Shown here in pieces: positions 1-12,100 of a stretch of DNA of 64,000 bases. How positions within the stretch are numbered: position 1 is the stretch's first letter; each line of letters starts with the position of its first letter. The stretch is from Lamellibrachia columna. Lineage: Eukaryota; Annelida; Polychaeta; Sabellida; Siboglinidae. The notes under the pieces are model-generated. The model worked only from the letters and a program-made list of their open reading frames with translations, made no database searches and was not told where the DNA came from. The stretch is from the NCBI GenBank assembly GCA_963662155.1, contig OY759265.1, positions 9,032,193-9,096,192 of the forward strand, given 5' to 3'. A program made the translations under genes and the position numbers.

Positions 1-112
1 AATTGTTATTGTAGAAAATTCACTTAGTGAATAGCAGTCGTGAGGTTTTGTTGTCTTACAGCAGTCGTGAGGTTTGTTTGATGTTTACAATGTGTTATTT
101 GTTTCTCTTCAG

Positions 113-160
113 AGTGGTGAGAAGATTATATGGGAAACACACAATGTGTCGTTAACAAGG
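113..160 (+). CDS. TJP1: ZO exon: start of PDZ1
   Basis: The acceptor TTCTCTTCAG and donor GTAAGT bound 48 nt in phase 0 to 0, coding [16 protein letters not shown]. This is the first beta strand of ZO PDZ1, where vertebrate proteins have a similar I/V-W-E-x-H-x-V-x-L pattern. It has no initiator Met, so earlier exons must lie before the window. Just upstream a short motif, AGCAGTCGTGAGGTTT, occurs twice (about 33-48 and 60-75). Confidence 0.85.
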
Positions 161-3100
161 GTAAGTTTCTTCTGTATTTCTCAACTTGCAATAATCTATC
201 ACAGTGGTAAATTACTTTAATATGTCTTACATATCATAATATTAGTTTCAAAATCAATGTTTTCACATTTGTTTTAAAACATATTTGATGCATGGTAGGA
301 TATCATGAATAGCCAGTTTGACTCCGGTTTATTGATTAACTTTATTTTTTTACATCAAAGAGTAAGAAAATTAAATTGTAAAATTTTAAGACAAGATTTG
401 TACCATTGCTGGTAGATCTCTCTAACCAACATGTTTTGACCGTGTCCAGGTGGCAGGCTATGGGTTTGGCATTGCGGTTAGTGGTGGCCGGGACAACCCC
501 CACTTTGCCAATGGTGACCCGTCCATTGCCATATCGGACGTCCTCAAGGCCGGACCCGCGGAGGGCAAACTTCAGTAAGTCTTTTGGTCTTCATCACAAA
601 CATGAACAAGTTTTAAAAGTGTGCAGTTTTACTGGATTTTTTCCAGCCATTCTCTTCTGGCGCCAGTGTTTGAAAACTGTTGGATTGAAGATTCCAACAA
701 GACACGAATTACTCATTGTTGAGAATAATGTTGTTTGGTTTGAAACGTAACACATTGTGTATATGCTTCTCCCTCTTACATTTGTATCTTTCTTTCACTC
801 TCAGTTATATGTGTTTCATTGCTTTGTAAAGCTTGATCAGTAATTGCAAACAGAGATGTTTGGACAATATGTAACAAACCCTGTAACTGTTGTCCAGTTT
901 GTGAATACAGCCGTGTTGTTGTTGCAGGATCAATGACCGCGTTATCAGCGTCAACAGTATGCCCATGGAGAATGTCGACCACGCCTCGGCCATATCTGTA
1001 CTGAAGGAGAGCGGCAACACAGTCGATCTAGTACGTCTGCTTCAGCTATGCTTTATGTATATCGCCCATGCTACAAGCTTGTCTACCTTTACAGTGCTCC
1101 AGCGTGTTGAAATGTTGATGTCATTACTATTATTTTGATGCTTCCTTTCATGCCTGATTTAGGCTAAGTCCACAGTTTGTATGCATCGTTGATTTTTACT
1201 TTGAGCTTTCTGCTTTTTGTGTTCCGACATGCTATCTCGGTTTGCCTGATTTAGTTTCCCCATCCAGGGCCTGAGCTGCAGGACACTTACTCTGTTCTTG
1301 GCCGGGACAACCCCCAGGACACTTACTCTGTTCTTGTAGCACTTGTACAATGTAATCAATTACGTACAGGTTAAAAACAGGACACTTACTCTGTTCTTGT
1401 AGCACATGTACAATGTAATCAATTACGTACAGGTTAAAAACAGGACACTTACTCTGTTCTTGTAGCACTTGTACAATGTAATCAATTACGTACAAGTTAA
1501 AAACAGGACACTTACTCTGTTCTTGTAGCACTTGTACAATGTAATCAATTACGTACAGGTTAAAAACATGACACTTACTCTGTTCTTGTAGCACTTGTAC
1601 AATGTAATCAATTACGTACAAGTAAAAAACAGGACACTTACTCTGTTCTTGTAGCACATGTACAATGTAATCAATTACATACAAGTTAAAAACAGGACAC
1701 TTACTCTGTTCTTGTAGCACTTGTACAATGTAATCAATTACGTACAAGTTAAAAACAGGACACTTACTCTGTTCTTGTAGCACATGTACAATGTAATCAA
1801 TTACGTACAAGTTAAAAACAGGACACTTACTCTGTTCTTGTAGCACTTGTATAATGTAATCAATTACGTACAAGTTAAAAACAGGACACTTACTCTGTTC
1901 TTGTAGCACTTGTACAATGTAATCAATTACGTATAAGTTAAAAACAGGACACTTACTCTGTTCTTGTAGCACTTGTACAATGTAATCAATTACGTACAAG
2001 TTAAAAAGTCCCGAATTGTAAACAGGACTGTACATTTTTTATGTTTGTGTAAAATTGATCATATACTAGTTAGTGCCAAAGGGACCACATAATTCAAGCA
2101 AGGTAGCATAAGGTAGCATAAGGTAGCATAAGCAAAATCTTAACAAATCGCTGGTCAGGTTATTTTGTAAATGAACTATAACTTGACCAACCGGCACCAT
2201 GATCCATTTTCTACTGTATATGCTGTATTTGTGTGAGAGGTAACTATGACCCATCGTCTACAGGTCATTCGTCGTAAGGTGATCATCAACCCGGAGGAGA
2301 ACTTTTTGCAGCCATTCAAGGTGACTCTGCACAAGAAGAACAAGAAAGCTGGTAAGTCGAGGCTCGAGGCAAGCGTTGTATCCATTACATAAAGGGTCGA
2401 GATAACGAGGTCCCATACTGTTCACTGCACACTGAAGCAGGGGACACTCTATTGTATCAATGTCAATGGAGACCACGTTCAGCATCTAATGTAATGTAGC
2501 AACATTGTAATGTTTAATAAAAGTTAAAATTTCTGCATTTTATTTTAAATTATAATATTTCTACCAAAAAAAAACATAATGAGGGCCATTCTGAATATCT
2601 GTGTTAACCCATTAGGCCCCAGGATTTTATTAAAACATGCCACCATGTTCCCAGGATTTCTGGCAAATTTCGAGCGATTTGACCTCCTTGTGTTCAAAAA
2701 TCTGTAGAAAAAACTATTCAATATTGACAATTACAAGTGTGTTTATTTTGAAGAGTAGTAGTTTCCCCACATGCATGTATACATAGAAATAGGATATATT
2801 AATAAAATGTTGACATTTGATAACAATTTGCAAAGACAAAATAGTACATTTGTTAAAACTTTGAAAGTTGCGACTGACATTTGACAATGATCTCATGCTA
2901 TGCCCCTATGCAACGCAGTGAAGAAATTGTAGCTATATGTGTTAGCTTTGCACCACTGAAAACATTATCGAATTCTGACGGTTATTTTTCAGGTTACACC
3001 ATATTTTATCATGACAAATATAGAAATAAAAATAGAAATAAAAATTTTCGAGATAGTGTGAACAAAACTGATGAAAATCAAGATTTCCGAAAGGGCAAAA

Positions 3101-6100
3101 CATAAAGGCAATATGTGATCCTAAATTGGGACCGTATATTTTGGGGACAGAACCCTCAATTTTTTCACGTCTGTAATTTTTTTTCAAACAATGGACCATA
3201 AGTTTTAAAGCAGGTTTAGAATAAACAGAATTAATGCAGATTGTAATGCCTAGATGGTGCGTTGTACTGCGGTGGTTCCAGAATATGGCTTGGTGCTGGC
3301 TCAGAAGATATACATCAAGGAGATTGTGGGGAACAGCGTGGCAGCGGAGGAGGGTGGATTGAAGGAGGGCGACATTATACTCAAGGTAAGACCCTCGCAA
3401 CTGACGGGGCACGTGAAATGTCCCACAACAAATCTGTAATTGTCACAGCAGTCTCTTGCATTTTACAGATGTATTGAAGAAAGTCTAATACATTATTCAT
3501 CACCAAGACGTGTTCTTAAAATATCCTTTGTAGTACAGTGTTACCTAATGTTTGTGATTAAGAAATCACCAAATTATTTCTGAACATGGCTAATATATTG
3601 TGCAGTAGTCTATGATGTTACTACATGTTATAATTAAAATCACAGTATAGCGTTAAAAATATATTTAGTTTGTTATTATTATTATTATTACTTGATCACA
3701 TTAACATTTATTCTCTTTGTGCTGATTAGTGTTTCATTGCTACAGTTCATTTTTTATAATTAAATTTTATAACTAACCTAATAGAATAAAATGCCAGTCT
3801 TGTCAAAATGAAAAAAATAAAAAATTGTGAACAATTTGATGTGACAAAAACAACATATTTTACAGGATACTGGAAGGAAAAATAACTTAATTCAATGACA
3901 AAACAAAGTCTTATTAAGTTAAAGCTACTACCTTAAGCTAATTATGATTGCAGGTGAACAACCTGCCCATTGAGAGCCTGTCTCTGAATGATGCCAAGAA
4001 GTGCATGGACCGGTCGAGAGACAAACTACAACTGGTGGTGGTGAAACAAACCACATCACCCCACAAGGCCCCCAGGTCACACCCCGCCAGTGAACCAGGT
4101 AGGATGGGGTTTTGTCTCCTACCTGTTGCATGTTGAAATGGGTGGTATGGTCAGATCTTGCCATCTGCAGATGGGCAGATTTGGCCAAGTTCCCAAAACC
4201 AGATTTCTCTTTATGAATAAATGTTGACATTGCAGACAGTCTAACACACTGATGTTGGGCTGGCAGAATTGTTTTGAGATATGCTTAGTAAGAAGTGTGG
4301 CATTTATCTGATTTCAAAATCTTATGATCATAATACAGAACAAGTTAAATGCCTCCGGCATGAATTTTTTTGTAGCTTAGCTGGAACTATGTGGGCACCT
4401 GAGTGATATTTTAAGTATTTACTTGGATTAACACTGGTGAAGTTGTTAATCCAAATGTTGATCCAGGTTTACAGTAGCTAAGCTGTATGAATCCAGGTCA
4501 CTTTATAATGCACTTTGGCATAAACACCAGTCACTGATTGCAGTATCTAGAGAACTACCTACTTGCCAAATCTGTCACGGTGTCAACCCGACTAATAACT
4601 GCCATTTTTCATACTACATTATTGCAGTAAGCAATTTTCAAATGGAGATTTAACAAGATTTGCCATCCAAGCCAAAGGCCCAGATGGCAAGTGGACAAGG
4701 AAGCCATTGGCTTATCGAGAGTCCAACAATGTTCACCTACTTATAACCCGCCCTCCTGATATATGTGTCAACCTTGTTTTTAAACATATTCACGCTGGTA
4801 GCAGTTACACAATCTGTAGACAATTTGTTCCATTCATTTATTGTCCTCTGTGAGAATGAGTGCTTCCTGATGTCCAATCTACATTGATCCTTTACTAATT
4901 TTACCTCATGTCCTCTAGTTCTGCTATCCTTCTTGAGTGAGAAAAACATATTTCTATCAATAATTTCATACCCATTCAATATCTTAAAAACTTCAATCTG
5001 ATCTCCTCTTAACCTCCTTGTCTCTAGAGTTGTTAAACCACATTCTTTCAGGCGTTCTTCATAACTAAGGTCTCTAAGTTCTGGAATCATTTTAGTTGCT
5101 CTCCTTTGTATGCGTTCAAGCGTATCTATATCCTTCTTACGATATGGTCTCCATGCTTGTATACAGTATTCTAAATGAGGTCTAACTATTGCTTTATAAA
5201 GAGGTATAATTAACTTTTTTCCCTTGTATGTTATGTTTCTTCTAATCAATCCAAGAATTTGATTACCCTTTGAAGCTGCAATACCACACTGCTCTGAAAC
5301 TTTCATATCAGCGCTTATTGTAACTCCTAAGTCCTTTTCTTTTACAGTAGTACCCAGAACAGTATCTCCCATTTTATAGTTTACATTCAAGTTCCCATGT
5401 CCTGTATGTAGGCATTTACATTTCCCAAAATTGAACAGCATCTGCCATTTCTCAGACCATTTCACTAATCTGTCTAGATCGTTTTGTAAATGTTGTTTAT
5501 CACCATCAGTATTAACCTTTCTAAACAGTTTTGTGTCATCCGCAAATTTCAGTACGTTACTTGTTATACTGTCGTCCAAGTCATTGATATAAATTAAGAA
5601 TAATATAGGTCCTAGTACTGACCCTTGAGGTACCCCACTCAAAACCGATTTCCAATTTGAAACTTCTCCATCTACTACAACTCGTTGTCTTCTGTCAGTC
5701 AGCCATTGTTCTATCCAGTCAGTTATGCTATCCCCGATACCATGGGCTTTTAATTTAAGTAGCAATCTTTGATGTGGCACTTTGTCAAAAGCTTTCTGAA
5801 AATCTAAGTAGATAATATCTACTGGCGATCCCACGTCTATCCACTTAGTGATTTCTTCCAAAAAACATAACATATTTGTTAAGCATGACCTTGCTTTAAG
5901 GAATCCATGTTGAGATGAATTTAATAATTTATGCTTAACGAGGAAGTCCACCATATGGTCTTTAATTAACCTTTCTAATAATTTACAAATCACTGACGTT
6001 AAACTCACTGGTCTGTAATTCTCTGACTTATTTCTCGAACCCTTTTTAAATAATGGTATGATGTTTGCTTCTTTCCATTCAAACGGAACAACTCCCTCTT

Positions 6101-9100
6101 TTAATGACAAGTTGAATACTCTTGCAAGTGGTATACTGATTTGATCTACTGTTTCCATTAGTAATTTTGGAGGAATCCCATCCACTCCCGGTGATTTGTT
6201 ATCCTTCATTGCCCTTATTTTCTTAGCTACCAATTCTGGAGTTACAACTAACGGTCCTAAATATTCAGATTTAGCCCCCTGAAATTTAGCATCAGCAACT
6301 GGTAATGAACTAATATCTTCTTTGGTAAACACTGAACTGAAGTAACCATTTAGGTCTTCCGCCATTAAAAACCCCTGTGATATTATATTTCCAGCACTGT
6401 CTTCTAGAGGTCCAACCTTGTCTTGTACGTTTTGTTTACTCCTGACATATGCATAAAAACTCTTGCTGTCATTTTTTATGTTACATGCCAGTTTTTGCTC
6501 ATAGCTTCTTTTAGATTGTCTGATTTCAGTTGTAGCTGCATTAAGTGCCTCTTTGTATTTTGCATAGTCTTCTTCCTTTCTGGTACGCCTATAAACCCTC
6601 CACATAGTTTGTTTTAGCATTATTTTTCTAATAGCCTCTTTTGACAAATGTTTCTTTCTACACCGTTTTCCTTGTTTTCGGAAGGGAACAAATTTATCGA
6701 TGATACTCTCAATTTCATATTTAAGAATGTTCCAGCATTCAATTGCGGTCTTATTCATCAGCATGTTATTCCAATCTAGCTGTGCTAAGTATTTTCTCAT
6801 ATCTTTGTAGTTACCTTTGTGGAAGTTTCTCTTGTACGTTTTCTTATTTTTACTTTCTGATTTTACATTGATGTCAAAATGTATTTGATTATGGTCACTA
6901 TTACCCAATGGTTCAAATATTTTTACATTGTCCACTAATTCTTTTTGTGATGACAAAACTATATCTAATACATTTTCTCCCCTGGTTGGTTCTAGTACGT
7001 GCTGAGTAAGAAAGCTATCCTGGATTAAACATAGAAATTGTTGATCCTCAATCCCTGTACTCTCTAGAGAATTCCATTGTATGTGTCCATGGTTAAAATC
7101 TCCCATTATGATACATTCCCCTTTACTAACTTCCTTTATAGCGTTTTTTATTTTTGTGTTGTCCTCTTCGTTTATGTTTGGACTTCGGTAAACTAATCCA
7201 ATAGTTAATTTTGAATTTCCTGAAACAATTTTGCACCAAACAGCTTCATCGCAATCTGCTTCCCTTTCTAGTTTTATTTCATAAGCCTGAATAGATTCTT
7301 TAACATATAAAATAACTCCCCCGCCCCTTCTTCCTATTCGATCTTTCCTAAACATTACGTATCCTGTCAGTCCTAATTCAGCATCTGTAATATCTATGTT
7401 GGCCCATGATTCAGTTATACCAATTATGTGAGGGTCAATATCTTCTACCATAATGTTTAATTCGTTTTTCTTATTTACTATGCTCCTTGCATTTAAACAT
7501 ACGCATATATAACCTTTTTCAGAGATGTTTTTCGGATGATTTGATATTGGTTTATCTGTGCTAGTGGCCTCTTGTTCTGCTTGAGACACCTCTAGGTAAC
7601 CCCCCTGCACTTCTAGTTTAAAGAATGTTTACTTCCAAAAACATTTGTCATTGTACCCAAGTCGCTATCTACTGCTGCTGAAAGTTTGTCCGCGAATACT
7701 GCCGCCCCCTTTCCACTTAAATGAAGCCCATCCTTCATGTACATATCTGCCCTCCCAACAAAACTTCCCCATAAATCCACAAATCCAACTTCCTCTTCCC
7801 TACACAGCCTCTGGACTAACATGTTAATTGCCATCCCCCGACAATTTCGATATTTGTGACCCCTCCTGCCCATTACAGGTAAAATCCCTGACAGTATTAC
7901 CTGCTCAACCCGCGTCTGTTTTAGTGTTCTGACCAACTGCCTATATTTCCTAACTATGGCAGTTGTACCCTCCCTCTCTACGTTATTTGTCCCTACGTGT
8001 ACTAAAACAGATCCACCCTTACCCGAGCCTACGATGTTTTTTACCCTCTCAGTTATCGCCTCTATTTTGGCTCCAGGCAAGCAGACCACCACATCATCTC
8101 CCTTGTTTAAGACTCTGTCGGTCTTCCTAACTATCGAATCCCCCACAAACACCCTCGCTCTCTTCCTCACCCCCTCTATCACTGCTGCAGAATAACTCTT
8201 CCTTTCGATCCCCTCCATCACATTCTGTCCTGACCCCTTCCCTCCTGTCTCCCCCACTTCCCACTCCTTTGCTCTTGTCTCTCCCACTCCCCTCTCCTTC
8301 ACTCCGGTTGTTTTCCCTTCCGTCTCCCCCACTCCCTTCTCCTTCCCTCCTGTCTCCCCTACTCCCCTCTCCTTCCCTCCGGTTGTTTTCCCTCCCGTCT
8401 CCCCCACTCCCTTCTCCTTCCCTCCTGTCGCCGCTACTCCCCTCTCCTTCACTCCGGTTGTCTTCCCTCCCGTCTCCCCCACTCCCTTCTCCTTCCCTCC
8501 TGTCTCCCCTACTCCCATCTCCTTCACTCTGGTTGTCTTCCCTTCCGTTCCTTTCCTTCCCGTCTCCTTACGTCCTGTCTCCCTATGACCTGTCACCTTC
8601 CCTCCTCTCAGCTTCCTCCCAGGCTGAGGTGAGCTCTCCCTAGCATCTCTTGTGTCTTTCGACACTTTATCGTCTACAGTTCCCCCACCGGAACTACTGG
8701 CACAACTCCCCTGTTCCCTTCCCACCATTGCCACAACGAGCAGCCTCAGCTCTTCCAACTCCACCTCTAGTTCCTTCATCCGTGCGCATCCCCTACACTC
8801 AAAACTAAAACTATCTGCCTGGACCTCAGCCCAGGACTTCTCGCACCCAGACTTGACGAAATCCACCCAGTTGCTGCAACTGCCACAAATTAAATGCCTT
8901 GTGGCCTTTAACTGCCGTTTGCACGGCGCCATCATACAATTTATTTTTAATTAGTTTGCTACGTTAGCCTTGAATAAGGCTGTTTTTGTGATCAAAAGAA
9001 CACTTTAGGCTAAAAATCCTGCCACCTGGCGAATACGGAGAACACTGTGTAACAAAACAACGAAGTCAGTGTGTACTAATTTACGCTAAAATCCTGCTGT

Positions 9101-12100
9101 TAATTCCTTTTTACCGAAAACGTTGACTACCACTATGTCAGATATTACCTTATGTATGTAATTTAAGTAAATAGATCACTTTATATATATATATATATTA
9201 GCCAATGTAAACTATTCACTATGCTATCTCAATTTTCGAATAGTAAACAACCCTATTATCGCTCGCTGAATTCCCCGACAGAATCCGAAACTAACTTACT
9301 CTAAAATACTCCCTCTGACTAATAATTAACAAAACCTGTTTCCTAATATATGTCTACAATACGTTTGTGTATAATATATATTCAATAGTAATACTTATTC
9401 TATTTGATATACCGCGTTTTTCTGTAAATGATCTACACCAAATTCAAGTCGCTGCACCAAGTCCAAGAAGCCGGAGATGTGACATAAATAGCGTAAAGGT
9501 AAAGACCATGGCTCAGTTTACATGATACATTACATGATACACTTTGATTACCCACACGTTGCTGGTTGACTCCTTTTTTAGCCTGACTGGCAGGAAACAT
9601 TTAAAGGATTTTCAAGGATACCAGGATGTTATGAAAACCCATGTCTGGCCAAGCCTTGAAACCCCCTCATCCAGATAATCAATGAAATGAGTCTCCTGAA
9701 ACCATATGGCAGGAATTATCAGAGTCCTGTTGGCACCCCATGGGGGGCAATTTGATATGGATTGGTTGATGGGATAAAGGTCTGGCTTGCCAAGTCTGGA
9801 TACCCCAGGGCATATGATACTGGCAAACTGTGTTATGCAACACTGAGTTATGCAATTTGTCCCTGGGTTGTGAGGTTGCCTGTTTGCTATGGAATGTTGT
9901 GTATTATGTTAACTATTGTTTCATTTTGGTCTGCAAGCTGATGTTGGTTACGATGGGATACCATATAGGAGCGTATCCTGAGAGAAAATAACTATATTTT
10001 CCACACAAAAATTGCTGCTTTTTCCTTTCATGAAATCTACTTTCATGAAATCTACTTTTGCTTTCCCACAAGAACAATCAAGTTGGACCAAGAACTCTAA
10101 TAACAAATTATTATGAACTATTATGAGTATAGCTGAATGGTGAGGAGGCCGGTCTGTGTGCACTTGCTTAATGTTATTGGACTTGTGAGAAGAACCATTT
10201 CAAGCCTAGTGTAACGCTACAGTACAACAGGCCGAATCTTCAGCATTGGCTGTGTTCACCATTTAAATCGCTTTTACTCGTAATTATCCACTATGTGGAA
10301 CCACTTGTTATATACGGTTGTCATGACGAATGAATTAGCTATTCAGTAGTGGCAATCGTTGATTATCACTCAGTATCATTTTATGGAGATTTTTGCAGTT
10401 TTTAATGATGAATTATCAAAATCCACGATGGCTGCAATGGCGGATGGCATTATTTCAACTGCTGTATGTTTTGGACAGATTATTTGATAGTTTTAGCAAT
10501 GAATCTTTGTCGGGTGTTGACGATCAAAACAACAATAATGTTGGTGAACTTAGCGACCGAACCAGAGGTGAAATGAACACTGACAGCTGGAGTATTTTCG
10601 ATCACTACTCAGACGTCAGTGATGATGAAAGTGATTATGTAAACCCTGAGGATGAGCTGCGCACTGTACTATCAATGCTGGATGATGCGTCATTGCTGGA
10701 GTTTGGTGTCTATGATTCCGTTAACATGCAAAGTTTGATTGGAATCGGTCCAGTAGTGATGGATGTGTTAGCAAATATACAAATAAACACTTGTGTCATA
10801 TTTGTATAAAATGCAGATAAATAACTTATTTATTAACTTTTTCACTTTCTTATACTTCACAAAATGTATTTGATATTGTATTTTATATCATAGTACACTC
10901 CTGTAGCAGGATCAACGTGAGTAGTGTACATTAAATATGTACATTGGTATACAACTGTGTTCAGCAACTGCAAAAACTTTTAAATTGTGGTGGCCATCTT
11001 GGATTGCTTGTTACCATGACGATGAAATGTAAAATGATATGGCTCATTTTACTCGCTGATTATTGTACTTTCAGAATATATATATAATATTCCTATTCAT
11101 AAAATGCATTTTTGTTGCTGAAATCTTTTCTTGCATATTCACTGGGAATGCAGTATTCTGTGGTCACAGCAGATCAGGGCTGTAGTACTGAAATGGTTAA
11201 CTGGGATGTGACGTGTATTCATCACAGAAGTTACTGACAAGCTTTGTGTGAATGTGCTCACTCTGAATGCTTCAAATTGATTGTACATAATAATTTAAAT
11301 AGAAAATGACTATCAAGTTTATTTATTTTTTCTTATGGGGGGCTTTTATCCGGGAGGGTTTTTTCCAGGGGGGTTTCCGTACCCCGATAATTATTTACCA
11401 TAACAGTGATAGGTATGATTCCAACTTTACAGATCACATAAATTGAAAGTATGCTCAATGACAGGTACAAAATCATTTTTGTTCTTGTCTCATGCTTGGT
11501 ACAGCGAAGTTATGTCACGTCGCTGTGACACAGATAGCTGTATGTTTGTTTATTGTATTTGCAGACTACAAATTAGGAAATCACAGCCCAGAGTTCCAGC
11601 GCAAACCGGAGAATGTTGATCGCTATGGCCCATCACCAGGGGGCAGTCTGGAACGGTCCTCCATGAAGCCGATTACATTTGCTCAGCTTGACCGTCCAGC
11701 AACTCCACTGCTTAAGGACGGAGAGCGGTCAATGTACAATGAGGCACCACACAGACCACCCATGCCCAACCACACAGATCATGGTTAGTGTAGTGCCCAA
11801 CCACACAGATCATGGTTAATGTAGTGCCCAACCACACAGATCGTGATTAGTGTGATGCCCAACCACACAGATCATGGTTAGTGTAATGCCCAACCACACA
11901 GATCATGGTTAGTGTAATGCCCAACCACACAAATCATGGTTAGTGTAATGCCTAACCACATTGGTCATGGTAAGTGTAATGCCAGACAAGTTAGTGTACT
12001 ATTTCTGTGTTTTTTCTGTATCTTTATTTCCTACAAATAAAATTACTGTGCAATCTGCAAAATTGTTCTTCCAGCGTTTCTTATAACAAGCAATGGCATG

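Larger units (their letters stand above)
4650..9500 (-). mobile_element. CR1-like LINE, apparently intact, antisense in a ZO intron
   Basis: Non-LTR retrotransposon lying antisense to the ZO gene in intron 4099-11564. ORF1 (8935-7613) and ORF2 (7610-4737) are both uninterrupted. The 3' limit near 4650 comes from comparison with the truncated relative at 18384-18715: the two share sequence up to CTTGTTAAATC and then diverge. The 5' limit is not defined; about 550 bases of leader beyond ORF1 may belong to the element. I could not find a target-site duplication. Intact frames suggest a recent insertion. Confidence 0.85.

Noticed and set aside
1232..2035. 267-codon - strand frame
   Set aside because: Pure 63-bp repeat read in one phase; the neighbouring sequence has no coding signal.
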